Assembly (NCBI GenBank): GCA_963769905.1
Contig: CAVYNG010000002.1
Coordinates: 1,426,001-1,490,000, forward strand
Reading direction: 5' to 3'
DNA: 64,000 nt
Origin: Bog-756 sp963769905
Lineage (GTDB): Bacteria > Actinomycetota > Acidimicrobiia > Acidimicrobiales > RAAP-2
Position 1 is the first letter of the stretch. Each line of letters opens with the position of its first letter. The notes under the pieces are model-generated. The model saw only the letters and a list, made by a program, of their open reading frames with translations. It searched no databases and was not told the DNA's origin. Both the position numbers and the translations under genes were made by a program. Of this stretch, positions 1 through 8,465 are shown piece after piece.

Positions 1-918
1 CGCCAGGCCTTCGCCGGGGCGGGAAAGGTCCTCCAGACGGCCCGGGGGGCGGTCTTCTGCCTCAGCCAACGGGCCGAGCACATCTGGGAGGGCGTCTCCT
101 CGGCCACCACCCGCAGCCGGCCGATCATCAACACCCGCGACGAGCCCCACGCGGACGCGGAGAAGTACCGCCGGCTCCACGTCATCGTGGGCGACTCCAA
201 CATGAGCGAGTACGCCACTTTCCTGAAGGTCGGAGCCACCAGCATCGTGCTGCGGATGCTCGAGGACCCCTCGACGGTGATGCGCGACCTGACCCTCGAG
301 AACCCCATTCGGGCGATCCGCGAGATCAGCCACGACATCACCTGCCGGCGCCCGGTCCGACTGGCCAACGGCCGCGAGATGAGCGCCCTCGACATCCAGG
401 GCGAGTACCTGCAGCGAGCGATCCGCTACCGCGACCGCCAGGGGCTCTCGCCCCAGGAGGACCGGGCGCTCGACATGTGGGAGCACTGCCTGAAGGGCCT
501 CGAGGCCGACCCGCTCTCGCTGCACCGCGAGTGCGACTGGGTGGCGAAGTACCGGCTCATCGACCACTACCGGGCCCGGCACCGCCTCTCGCTCCACAAC
601 CCGACCGTGTCCTATCTCGACCTGCAGTACCACGACGTGGACCGCACCCGCGGCCTCTACTACCGGCTCCAGCACCACGACCAGCTGGACCGGATCTGCG
701 ACGACGCCGAGATCGTCACCGCGATGTCGACGCCTCCGCAGACCACACGGGCGCGCCTGCGAGGCGAGTTCGTGAAGAAGGCCAAGGAGCGCCGCCGCGA
801 CTTCACCGTCGACTGGGTCCACCTCAAGCTCAACGACCAGGCTCAGCGCACGGTGCTGTTGAAGGACCCCTTCAAGTCCAGGGAAGAGCGGGTCGAGAAG
901 CTCATCGCCGGGCTCTGA
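1..918 (+). CDS. pafA: Pup--protein ligase PafA, 5' end cut by window
   Basis: The window opens inside this gene, so the amino-terminal part is missing and 305 residues remain. PafA joins the C-terminal glutamate of the small protein Pup to lysines of target proteins, marking them for the proteasome in the cytoplasm. The visible part reads from base 1 in frame 1. It has the ligase-core stretch SRPIINTRDEPHADAEKYR, then NMSEYATFLKVG, and ends with the PafA-type tail DWVHLKLNDQAQ, KDPF and EERVEKLI. That ending fits PafA better than the paralogous deamidase Dop. Downstream come lepB, tatB, tatC and helY; in mycobacteria pafA also lies close to tatA-tatC-helY. Confidence 0.93.
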   Translation, partial: RQAFAGAGKVLQTARGAVFCLSQRAEHIWEGVSSATTRSRPIINTRDEPHADAEKYRRLHVIVGDSNMSEYATFLKVGATSIVLRMLEDPSTVMRDLTLENPIRAIREISHDITCRRPVRLANGREMSALDIQGEYLQRAIRYRDRQGLSPQEDRALDMWEHCLKGLEADPLSLHRECDWVAKYRLIDHYRARHRLSLHNPTVSYLDLQYHDVDRTRGLYYRLQHHDQLDRICDDAEIVTAMSTPPQTTRARLRGEFVKKAKERRRDFTVDWVHLKLNDQAQRTVLLKDPFKSREERVEKLIAGL

Positions 919-974
919 GACCTCGCCGCGGCGCGGGTCGGACGGCGGACGGAGTGGGATAGCCTCAGCGGCCG

Positions 975-1763
975 GTGGGCCCTGACCGCATCCACGCCGC
1001 CGCCGAGGTTGCGCAACGGGGCGGATCGGGAGCCGTCGGGCCACCGCAGCCGGTGCCGTCGATCCCCATCCCGGTGCCGTCGATCCCGGTCCCGGCCTCG
1101 TCCACCGAGGTCGTCGCGCCGGCCCGGTCGGGGCGATGGCTCGCCCAATGGCTGGCCGTCGTCGTGCTCGCACTCGTGCTCGCGGTCGGCATCCGCGCCT
1201 ACGCGGTCCAGCTGTTCTACATCCCCTCCGGCTCCATGCTGCCGACCCTCCAGATCGGGGATCGGATCGTCGTCGACAAGCTCGCCTACCGCTTCGAACC
1301 GATCCGGCGCGGCGACGTGGTGGTCTTCTCCCGCCCGCCGCTCGAGCAGGCCACGTACCAGGATCTGGTCAAGCGGGTGATCGGGCTCCCCGGGGACACC
1401 CTCTCGCTGGTGGGGGGAAAGGTGTACGTCGACGAGCGGCTCCTCGTGGAGCCGTGGCTCGCGCCGCGGCCACCCCCGACCACGCCGAGCCCGCTCGCCG
1501 CGTCCTTCAGCCTCGCCCATTCCTTCACGGTCCCGCCCGGTGAGTACTTCGTCATGGGCGACGACCGGACCGATTCCGCGGACAGCCGGTACTTCGGCCC
1601 GATCCCGCGCCACCTGATCCTCGGCAAGATGGCCTTCGTGATCTGGCCGGTCGACGACGGGGGTTGGCTGGTCGTCCTGTCGGCTGCCGCGGTGGTGCTG
1701 GTGGCCGGGCTCGCCGTGGTCAACCGCCCTCGCGGTGCCGCCCCTGTTCACCAGGGGGCATAG
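975..1763 (+). CDS. lepB: Type I signal peptidase
   Basis: Membrane serine protease that cleaves signal peptides from exported proteins on the outer face of the membrane. A proline-rich cytoplasmic stretch (about residues 22-45) precedes one transmembrane segment (about 58-78). The catalytic serine lies in PSGSMLPT (Ser87) and the general-base lysine in LVKRVIGLPGD (Lys133). The family box GDDRTDSADSRYFGPI is intact, and a second hydrophobic segment closes the C terminus near residues 235-255. The start is GTG; no ATG fits better. Its place between pafA and tatBC groups protein turnover with export. The 262-residue length is normal for actinobacterial SPase I. Confidence 0.93.
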   Translation: MGPDRIHAAAEVAQRGGSGAVGPPQPVPSIPIPVPSIPVPASSTEVVAPARSGRWLAQWLAVVVLALVLAVGIRAYAVQLFYIPSGSMLPTLQIGDRIVVDKLAYRFEPIRRGDVVVFSRPPLEQATYQDLVKRVIGLPGDTLSLVGGKVYVDERLLVEPWLAPRPPPTTPSPLAASFSLAHSFTVPPGEYFVMGDDRTDSADSRYFGPIPRHLILGKMAFVIWPVDDGGWLVVLSAAAVVLVAGLAVVNRPRGAAPVHQGA

Positions 1764-1832
1764 ACCCTCTTCACCGTGCGTCACCGGGCCGAGGCGGATC
1801 GAGAGCGCCCCGGTCGGGTGGTCCGGACGCCG

Positions 1833-1838
1833 TACACT
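1833..1838 (+). promoter_or_regulatory. -10 box TACACT before tatB (leaderless)
   Basis: TACACT lies 7 nt before the GTG of tatB. Transcription would begin at or within a base or two of the start codon, leaving no room for a ribosome binding site. No good -35 hexamer is visible. Confidence 0.6.
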
Positions 1839-1845
1839 CTCGGAC

Positions 1846-2319
1846 GTGCCGTTCCTCAGCCCCGCCAAGGTGCTGGTGATCCTCGTCGTCGTCCTGGTCG
1901 TGCTCGGACCGGACAAGCTCCCGAGGGTGGCAAGGCAGATCGGCGGGCTCTGGGGGGACTTCCGAAAGCTCCGCCAACGGCTCGAGTCCGAGGTGAGGGG
2001 AACCTTTCCCGAGATGCCCTCCACCGAAAAGATCACCCAGGTCGTGCGATCGCCGATCTCGTTCCTCGACACACTGGCCGACGAGCACGCGAGCGAGCGG
2101 GCAGCTGACACCAACGGAAACGGAGCAGAGCCGCCCGACCTCGACGGCTCCGGGTCGCGCGCCTCACCCGGCACCGATCGACCGGGCACCGATCTGCCCG
2201 AGGCCGATCCCTCGCCGGGTGGGAGTGCCGGCATCGCACCTTCGGCTCCCGAGCACTCGGTGGTGCACCAGGTCCGGCGAACCGGACCGGTACTGCCCGA
2301 CGACCCGGGCATGAACTGA
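1846..2319 (+). CDS. tatB: Sec-independent translocase protein TatB-like
   Basis: Component of the twin-arginine translocase, which exports folded proteins. The protein starts with one transmembrane helix (LVILVVVLVVLG, residues 8-19), the hinge GPDKLPRVARQIG, then an amphipathic helix (about 33-55) and a long acidic, proline-rich, disordered tail to residue 157. The Gly-Pro hinge is TatB-like rather than the Phe-Gly typical of TatA. The frame is open 111 nt further upstream, but that extension would put non-Tat sequence before the helix. The GTG used here directly follows a -10 box, so I take it as the true start. tatC follows after 49 nt. Confidence 0.85.
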   Translation: MPFLSPAKVLVILVVVLVVLGPDKLPRVARQIGGLWGDFRKLRQRLESEVRGTFPEMPSTEKITQVVRSPISFLDTLADEHASERAADTNGNGAEPPDLDGSGSRASPGTDRPGTDLPEADPSPGGSAGIAPSAPEHSVVHQVRRTGPVLPDDPGMN

Positions 2320-2368
2320 GCCCGCCGCCCGTGCCAAGTACGCGGCGTTCCCGCCGCCCCCTGAGGCC

Positions 2369-3118
2369 ATGGCCATCTCCCTGAAGCGACGGAGCGAGGC
2401 CAAGCCCGGGCCCAACTCGATGACCCTGGTCGAGCACCTGAGCGAGCTCCGCCGACGGGTGCTCGTCTGCGCGGCGGCGTTCCTCGTCGGGGGCACGGTG
2501 TGCTTCCTCGTCTACAACTCGATCCTCAGCTTCTTGAAGCAGCCCTACTGCCAGGTCGCGCCCGGCCACTGCGGCTTCTACATCACCGGACCGCTCGACG
2601 GGCTCGCGCTGCGGGTCAAGATCGCCGCCTACGCCGGGGCGTTCCTCGCGTCCCCGATCCTGCTCTGGGAGTTCTGGCGGTTCATCACGCCCGGGCTCCA
2701 TCCGAAGGAGAAGAAGTACGCGATCCCGTTCGTCGTCGCGTCGATCACCCTCTTCGCCCTCGGTTGCCTGGTGGCCTTCGTCACCTTCCCCCACGCCCTC
2801 CGCTGGCTCGACAGCATCGGTGGTCCGAGCCTGACCGAGATCTACGACCCGACCAAGTACCTAAGCCTCATCGTGCTCTTGATGACCGTCTTCGGGCTGA
2901 TGTTCGAATTCCCGGTCGTGCTCGTCTCCCTCGAGGTCGCGGGGGTACTGACCCCCCAGAAGCTCTCGTCGTGGAGACGGTGGGCGATCGTGCTGATCGT
3001 GGTGGTGGCCGGCGTGGTGACCCCGAGCTCGGATCCCTTCTCGATGATCGCCCTCGCCGTGCCGCTGTATCTCTTCTACGAGTTGTCGATCGTGATCGGC
3101 AAGGTCATCAGGCGATGA
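2369..3118 (+). CDS. tatC: Sec-independent translocase protein TatC
   Basis: Integral membrane receptor of the twin-arginine translocase; it recognises the RR signal peptide together with TatB. The family start is present (MTLVEHLSELRRRVL, with the conserved Glu-Leu-Arg-Arg), followed by about six hydrophobic helices. The loop FITPGLHPKEKKYAIP after the second helix is the usual TatC motif, with the phenylalanine-x-x-proline-glycine-leucine block. At 249 residues it has normal length. The stop codon overlaps the helY start by four bases (ATGA), so the two are probably translationally coupled. Confidence 0.95.
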   Translation: MAISLKRRSEAKPGPNSMTLVEHLSELRRRVLVCAAAFLVGGTVCFLVYNSILSFLKQPYCQVAPGHCGFYITGPLDGLALRVKIAAYAGAFLASPILLWEFWRFITPGLHPKEKKYAIPFVVASITLFALGCLVAFVTFPHALRWLDSIGGPSLTEIYDPTKYLSLIVLLMTVFGLMFEFPVVLVSLEVAGVLTPQKLSSWRRWAIVLIVVVAGVVTPSSDPFSMIALAVPLYLFYELSIVIGKVIRR

Positions 3119-5181
3119 CCCAGCGCGCCCGGGGACCCGCCCGGGGCGCCCCGCGACGACCGGCCGACGAGGTGCGAGCCCGCTTCGAGGAGGAGCTCGG
3201 GTACGTCCTCGACCTCTTTCAGGTGGAGGCGATGGACGCCCTCGACCGCGGCGAGTCGGTGCTGGTGTCGGCACCGACCGGCTCGGGCAAGACGCTCGTC
3301 GCCGACTACGCCGCGGCCCGGGCCCTCGCCGCCGAGGGAAAGACCTTCTACACCACTCCGATCAAGGCGCTCTCCAACCAGAAGTTCGCCGAGCTCGCGG
3401 CCCGGTACGGCCGGGATCGGGTGGGGCTGCTCACCGGTGACGTCTCTCATCAACCTGCGGCGCCGATCGTGGTGATGACGACCGAGGTCCTCCGCAACAT
3501 GCTCTTCTCGCGCTCGAGCCTGCTCACCGGCCTCGGCGTGGTCGTCCTCGACGAGGTCCACTACCTCGAGGACCCCTATCGCGGCTCGGTCTGGGAGGAA
3601 GTGCTGGTGCTCACGCCCCCGGACGTGATGTTCGTCAGCCTCTCGGCGACCGTCTCCAACGCGGTCGATTTCGGTGCCTGGCTCGCCTCGGTGCGAGGAA
3701 GGACCGCGGTGGTCCTCGAGACCCATCGTCCGGTGACACTCCATCACCACTTCGCGCTCTCCGAGCGGGGCCGTGACGGGCTGCGGGTGATCCCGCTCCT
3801 CCGGAAAGGCGCACCGAACCCGGACGGGCTCGCGCTCGACCAGCGTCGGACACGCAACCCACGGCACCGACTCCGCACGCCGCGGCGGGTCGAGGTGGTC
3901 GAGTACCTCGCGTCGGCGGGCATGCTGCCGGCGATCTCGTTCATCTTCTCGAGGGCCGCGTGCGACGACGCAACCCGTCAGTGCGTCGATGACGGGATCC
4001 GGCTGACCACCGCAGAAGAACGCCGGCGCATTCGGCTCCTGACCGAGGAAGCGGTGGAACGGCTGACCGACGACGACCTCCGCACCCTCGGGTACGGACC
4101 TTTCTCCGCGGCGCTCGAGGCGGGCGTTGCACCGCATCACGCGGGACTGGTTCCCGCGTTCCGCCAGGCTGTCGAACGCTGCTTCACCGAAGGGCTGCTG
4201 AAGGTGGTCTTCGCCACCGAAACGCTCGCGCTCGGCATCAACATGCCCGCGAGGACGGTGGTGGTGGAACGGTTCGCCAAGTTCCGGGGCGCCGACACCA
4301 CGACGCTCACATCGGGCGAGTACCGCCAGTTGACCGGACGTGCCGGCAGGCGGGGCATCGACACGGTGGGGCACGCCTTCGTCCTCTGGTCGAGCGGGAC
4401 CACGTTCCGTCAGGTGGCGAGCATCGCGACCGCGCCGCCGCCCGATCTCGTGTCGTCGTTCCATCCCACCTACAACCTCGCGGTCAACCTGGTTCGCCGC
4501 TGGACCCGCGAGGAAGCACACGGGCTCCTCGCGGCGTCCTACGGGCAGTGGCAGGCGCCGCCCGGGTCCGAGTCGCTCGCCGCGCAGCTGGATCGCCGCC
4601 TCGCGATCCTCGGGGACCGCGGCTTCGTCGACGGATGGCATCTCACCGCGGCCGGGCACAGCCTCGCCGGCATCTACCACGAGTCGGACCTCCTGGTGGC
4701 CGAAGCGCTGCGGCGGGGGCTCTTCGATGGTGTCGATCCGGCGTCCCTCGCGGCGCTGGCCTCGGCGGTCGTCTTCGAGGCGCGGCGAAAAGGGGAGGAG
4801 GGGAAGACACCGCGAGAGGCGGACGTGCTGAAGCGGCTCGCCGAGCTCGACGCGGTGGCTGCCGAGCTGCGCGCGGACGAGCGCCAGGTCGGGGTGCGGC
4901 GGACCCGGAAACCCGACCCGGGCCTGTCCCGAGCGGTGATCGGATGGGTGCGCGGCGCCACCCTCGACTCGGTGCTGCGCGACGCCGAGGTGGCCCCGGG
5001 CGACTTCGTCCGCAACGTCCGGCAGCTGATCGATCTGGTCCGCCAGATCGCCCAGGTGGCCGAGCTGGCGTCCACCCGCCGGAACGCCGACCTCGCGGTG
5101 GCACTGCTCCGCCGCGGCGTCGTCGGGGCGGGCGAACCGTCCCCCGGGGGGTCCGCCACCGACACGGCACCCCCGTCGTAG
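3115..5181 (+). CDS. helY: DEAD/DEAH-box RNA helicase, HelY / Ski2-like
   Basis: ATP-dependent helicase of the Ski2/Mtr4 superfamily, probably acting on RNA during decay or maturation; the substrate is inference. Superfamily 2 motifs occur in order: Walker A APTGSGKT (about residue 60), motif Ib TTPIKALSNQKF, DEVH box VVLDEVHYLED, SAT motif FVSLSATVSN, then the C-terminal lobe with HHAGL, FATETLALGINMP and motif VI QLTGRAGRRGID. The C terminus is a helical region like the Ski2 wing. At 688 residues it is shorter than mycobacterial HelY (about 900), lacking some insertions. I chose the ATG that overlaps the tatC stop; the frame is open further upstream only as a shadow of tatC. Confidence 0.9.
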   Translation: MTQRARGPARGAPRRPADEVRARFEEELGYVLDLFQVEAMDALDRGESVLVSAPTGSGKTLVADYAAARALAAEGKTFYTTPIKALSNQKFAELAARYGRDRVGLLTGDVSHQPAAPIVVMTTEVLRNMLFSRSSLLTGLGVVVLDEVHYLEDPYRGSVWEEVLVLTPPDVMFVSLSATVSNAVDFGAWLASVRGRTAVVLETHRPVTLHHHFALSERGRDGLRVIPLLRKGAPNPDGLALDQRRTRNPRHRLRTPRRVEVVEYLASAGMLPAISFIFSRAACDDATRQCVDDGIRLTTAEERRRIRLLTEEAVERLTDDDLRTLGYGPFSAALEAGVAPHHAGLVPAFRQAVERCFTEGLLKVVFATETLALGINMPARTVVVERFAKFRGADTTTLTSGEYRQLTGRAGRRGIDTVGHAFVLWSSGTTFRQVASIATAPPPDLVSSFHPTYNLAVNLVRRWTREEAHGLLAASYGQWQAPPGSESLAAQLDRRLAILGDRGFVDGWHLTAAGHSLAGIYHESDLLVAEALRRGLFDGVDPASLAALASAVVFEARRKGEEGKTPREADVLKRLAELDAVAAELRADERQVGVRRTRKPDPGLSRAVIGWVRGATLDSVLRDAEVAPGDFVRNVRQLIDLVRQIAQVAELASTRRNADLAVALLRRGVVGAGEPSPGGSATDTAPPS

Positions 5182-5184
5182 TGT
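5179..5184 (+). promoter_or_regulatory. -10 box TAGTGT before the ThyX-like gene
   Basis: TAGTGT spans the helY stop codon and lies 9 nt before the next ATG, so any leader would be only 1-3 nt long. It suggests the ThyX-like gene has its own promoter as well as readthrough from helY. Confidence 0.4.
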
Positions 5185-5193
5185 GAGCCGGGC

Positions 5194-6852
5194 ATGTTCC
5201 CCTATGCCGTCGAGACCTTCAGCGCCGAGGAGCAAGACGTCCTCCGCCGGTACGTCACGAACCTCGACCGGCCGGTGTTCGCCCTGGTCAACCTGCCAGA
5301 GGTGGTCAAAGGCGCCTTGTTCGCCCGCTACTCGCGCTCGTCGAAGAGCCTCCGGCGGCTGTTCATCGACGAGTTCGTCGACGAGCTCGACATCAGCGGG
5401 GACGCCACGGTCGACGCGACTGTCGGGATGCGCCGCGCGGTCGAGCTCTACGAGCGCGTGTTCAACGAGTACGGGGACGACTCGGTGGCCCAGCTCGGTG
5501 GTGTGCATCTGGCGTGCGAGCAGTGCTCGAACCTCTTGACCAAGGTGCTCGAGTGGGGCCGGCTCATGGCCTACCTCGAACAGTCGACCCGGTACATCGC
5601 CTACAACAACCGCCTCGACACCGGGCACTACCGCTACTACCGCGATCCCGCGGTCCTCGAGTCGCCGCTCGGGGCCCGCTACGTGGGCGGGTTGGACCGG
5701 ATGTTCGACACCTACGGCGAGCTCCTCGAGGAGTCCCAGGGGTTCTTGTCGTTCCGCCACCCGCGCGCTCCCGGCGACAGCGACTTCGTCCACCGTCGCG
5801 CGGTGAAGGCGAAGGCGCTCGACGCGCTGCGCGGCCTCCTCCCGGCGGGATCCCTTTCCAACGTCGGCATCTTCGGGACCGGACAGTCCTACGAGCTGTT
5901 GCTCCTTCGCATGAGGGCTCATCCGCTGCCCGAGGCGCGCATCTATGCAGAGATGATGCTCGAGGAGTTGCGCAAGGTGATCCCCTCGTTCCTGCAGCGG
6001 GTGGACCGACCCGAGCGCGGCGGGGCATGGTCGTCCTATCTCGAGCAGACCCGCACCGACACCGCTCGTCTGGTCGGCGACCTCTTCCCGGACTTGGTCG
6101 CTCCACCGGACCGGCCGGCCAGTGGTCCTTCGGGCCGGCCCTCGGTCGCGTTGATCGACTTCGATCCGGAAGGTGAAGAGAAGGTCCTTCGCGCGATCTG
6201 CGCCCCGCTGGTCGGCTATTCCGAGGACGAAATCGCAGGTAGAGTGGCACGTCTCGGGGCAGAGGAGCGGCGGGCGCTGCTCGCGGCCTATGTCGGCGAT
6301 CGCGCCAACCGGCGACATCGGCCCGGTCGAGCGTTCGAGCGCACCGCGTACCGGTTCGAAGTGGTCACCGACTACGGGGCGTTCCGCGATCTCCAGCGCC
6401 ACCGCATGCTGACCATCGAGTGGCAGCCACTCGGCGCCGCGCTCGGCTACGACGTTCCCGATGTCGTCGAGGAGGCAGGCCTCACACCGCGGTACGTCGC
6501 TTCGATCGAACGCTCGCGCGAGCTGTACGATGCGTTACGACCACACTTTCCGCTTCAGGCTGCCTATGCGCTCGCGCTGGCGTTCCGAGTGCGCTACTCG
6601 ATGCAGATGAACGCGCGCGAGGCGATGCACCTGATCGAGTTGCGCTCGGGTTCGCAGGGTCACCCGACCTACCGATGGGTGGCACAGGAGATGCATCGGC
6701 AGATCGCGGAGCGCGCGGGGCACCGGCTGCTCGCGGAGGCGATGTCCCATGTCGACACCGACGCGGTCGAGCTCGGGCGCATCGGCGCGGAGCGGCGCGC
6801 CGATGCGCGCCGGAACTCGATGTCGGCAGCGGGAAATCCCGTACGATCCTGA
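5194..6852 (+). CDS. Duplicated ThyX-like (FAD-dependent thymidylate synthase family) protein
   Basis: The 552 residues look like two ThyX-type halves in tandem. ThyX makes dTMP from dUMP with FAD, and its signature is RHRxxSxNExSxR. The first half has the region LEWGRLMAYLEQSTRY (about residues 120-136), which keeps the E-x-S-x-R-Y side but not RHR. The second half has LQRHRMLTIEWQ (about 400), which keeps RHR but not the serine-rich side. Standard ThyX is about 220-260 residues. Whether the pair forms one composite active site or has another role cannot be told from sequence. The long duplicated form appears intact, with no frame break. Confidence 0.75.
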   Translation: MFPYAVETFSAEEQDVLRRYVTNLDRPVFALVNLPEVVKGALFARYSRSSKSLRRLFIDEFVDELDISGDATVDATVGMRRAVELYERVFNEYGDDSVAQLGGVHLACEQCSNLLTKVLEWGRLMAYLEQSTRYIAYNNRLDTGHYRYYRDPAVLESPLGARYVGGLDRMFDTYGELLEESQGFLSFRHPRAPGDSDFVHRRAVKAKALDALRGLLPAGSLSNVGIFGTGQSYELLLLRMRAHPLPEARIYAEMMLEELRKVIPSFLQRVDRPERGGAWSSYLEQTRTDTARLVGDLFPDLVAPPDRPASGPSGRPSVALIDFDPEGEEKVLRAICAPLVGYSEDEIAGRVARLGAEERRALLAAYVGDRANRRHRPGRAFERTAYRFEVVTDYGAFRDLQRHRMLTIEWQPLGAALGYDVPDVVEEAGLTPRYVASIERSRELYDALRPHFPLQAAYALALAFRVRYSMQMNAREAMHLIELRSGSQGHPTYRWVAQEMHRQIAERAGHRLLAEAMSHVDTDAVELGRIGAERRADARRNSMSAAGNPVRS

Positions 6853-7279
6853 CCAGGGCGGTTGTGCGAAGCTCCTGGTGGTCAACGGTGTTTCGCACTT
6901 GACGGGGCACCTCCTCGATGACCTATCGTGCGCCGAGTCCCAGTCGCCCCAAAGGGCGGACCGCCCCGGTCGGATCGGGCGGAACGCTTGAGGGGGGGAC
7001 GCTGTGAGAGGCGGAGGAGGCCCAGGGGTTCGAGTAGAAAACGCTCACCCGAGACCGGCGGCGCACACCGGAGGTAACGGGGGAGTGGGTCCAAAGGCCC
7101 CTGGGTCCGACCCGCCTGGCGGGCGACGGCCCTCTCGGAGCGGCAGCTCCTGATACCCGCCCCTCGTCGGTGACCGACGGTCGTACGGTCCGCGACGGGC
7201 TCCCGCTAGGGTGCGCGGCGGCAGATGCCGTGCGTGAGGCGGTCCGACGGGGCATGAACTGTTCGCGACGCGCAGCGTC
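6853..7279 (+). other. Intergenic region, no recognised gene
   Basis: About 430 nt without a believable reading frame on either strand; the open frames are GC-driven shadows. It is purine-rich and contains several short complementary runs (for example GGGTCC with GGACCC-type arms near 7090-7120). I compared it by eye with common structured RNAs (RNase P, tmRNA, SRP RNA, cobalamin and glycine riboswitches) and found no match. Confidence 0.4.
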
Positions 7280-7285
7280 TATGCT
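7280..7285 (+). promoter_or_regulatory. -10 box TATGCT before the DUF4193 gene
   Basis: TATGCT is followed by a leader of about 23 nt that contains GAGGGACCGAG just before the ATG, so this transcript has a conventional ribosome binding site. Confidence 0.5.
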
Positions 7286-7314
7286 CCCGCCCAATTCACC
7301 ACTGAGGGACCGAG

Positions 7315-7788
7315 ATGGCACAGGAACTCGACGAAGTCGAAGGGCCCGACGAGCTCATCGAAGGCGATCTCGACGAGCTGCCGGAGGACGACGACCTGAT
7401 CGCGGACGATGCGCTCGCCCTTCCCGACGAGGAGGACGAGGACGAGGTCGCCGACGTCGAGGCGGACGAGGAGGACGCCCTCCCGGACCTCGAGGCGGCG
7501 CCGGCGGCGAAAGTCGGGACCGGTGACGAGACCGAAGAGGACGAGGAAGAGGAGCCGGACGACGAGGACGTCGAGGCGAGCCTCGACACGATCCTGAAGG
7601 AACGCCTGGTCGTCGAGGAGGTCGAGGACGACGAGGAGGCACCCGAGCCCGAGGACCGGAGCGGCGAAGCCCTCGAGCGGGTCCTGCCGAAGCAGCCCGG
7701 AGAGTTCGTCTGCCGCTCGTGCTTCCTCGTGAAGCATCCGAACCAGCTCGCGGACCGCAAGAAGATGCTCTGCCGCGACTGCGTCTAG
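7315..7788 (+). CDS. DUF4193 acidic zinc-ribbon protein
   Basis: Conserved actinobacterial protein of unknown function. The first 110 residues are extremely acidic (long Asp/Glu runs). The last 35 form a zinc ribbon with paired cysteines in FVCRSCFLVKHPNQLA and MLCRDC, which is the diagnostic part of the family, along with the preceding VLPKQPGEF. Cytoplasmic; no membrane segment. The acidic arm is longer than in the mycobacterial members, which total about 100 residues against 157 here. A -10 box and ribosome binding site support the ATG. An RNA-polymerase-associated role has been suspected for such acidic zinc-ribbon proteins, but nothing here proves it. Confidence 0.85.
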   Translation: MAQELDEVEGPDELIEGDLDELPEDDDLIADDALALPDEEDEDEVADVEADEEDALPDLEAAPAAKVGTGDETEEDEEEEPDDEDVEASLDTILKERLVVEEVEDDEEAPEPEDRSGEALERVLPKQPGEFVCRSCFLVKHPNQLADRKKMLCRDCV

Positions 7789-7798
7789 GGGGCCGGGG

Positions 7799-8329
7799 AT
7801 GCCGCCATCCCGCGACGAGCGAGCGGGGGAGACCGGGCTCAACGAGCGCCTGTTGGACCTGTTGGTCTTCGTGCCGGCGGGCATCGTGGCGACGGCGCTC
7901 GACGAGCTCCCGAAATTTGCCGCGCGGGGGAGAGAGCAGCTCGGCGTCCACGTGTCCTCGGCGCGGGCGGTCGGGAAGTACGCCGTCGGTGCCGGCCGGC
8001 GTCGGCTGCGGCCCGGCGCGGCGCGGCTCTTCACCGGTGAGCCGCCCCGGCCCGGTCCGCGCACGATGGTCCGACCCGCTCCGGGGGACGTCGCCTCGAG
8101 TGCCCGGCCTGGCCCGGACAGCGCCCGACCGTGGTCCAACGGGCACGTGCCGTCGGCCGCGAACCTTTCGATCCCGGGCTTCGACACCCTCTCCGCCTCC
8201 CAGGTCGTCCAGCGACTCGACGGGCTGACTCGCGAGGAGCTGGTGTCGGTGCGCACCTACGAGAGCGCGACCCGCGGGCGTCGGACGATTCTCAACCGAG
8301 TCGATCAGCTGCTCGACGAGCGGTCCTGA
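7799..8329 (+). CDS. Conserved actinobacterial hypothetical protein
   Basis: Unknown function. The first 60 residues hold an amphipathic, partly hydrophobic segment (LNERLLDLLVFVPAGIVATA) that could touch the membrane. A proline-rich linker follows (about 80-125). The last 45 residues form a compact helical module with LSASQVVQRLDGLTREEL and RRTILNRVDQLL. This C-terminal module resembles one seen at the ends of other actinobacterial proteins and may bind nucleic acid or protein; that is inference. It starts 10 nt after the DUF4193 gene and is probably in the same operon. Confidence 0.6.
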   Translation: MPPSRDERAGETGLNERLLDLLVFVPAGIVATALDELPKFAARGREQLGVHVSSARAVGKYAVGAGRRRLRPGAARLFTGEPPRPGPRTMVRPAPGDVASSARPGPDSARPWSNGHVPSAANLSIPGFDTLSASQVVQRLDGLTREELVSVRTYESATRGRRTILNRVDQLLDERS

Positions 8330-8465
8330 CCGGAGCCCGCCCATCTGCGCAGAACGGAGAGTCCCGGCGGGAGAGGTACGGGTCGCCTCGGTCGACGATC
8401 TCCCCGGGCTCCGTGCGCTCCTCGGCGCGTTCGTCGACGAGCTCGCGCCCCGGCGCGGTGCCTCG

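Noticed and set aside
2500..3114. Long upstream extension of helY
   Set aside because: Runs in a second frame through tatC; translated sequence is Arg/Pro-rich noise. The ATG overlapping the tatC stop is the sensible start.
3076..6402. 1,108-codon open frame on the minus strand
   Set aside because: Shadow of helY and the ThyX-like gene caused by high GC; no recognisable domains, and the plus-strand frames have full motif sets.
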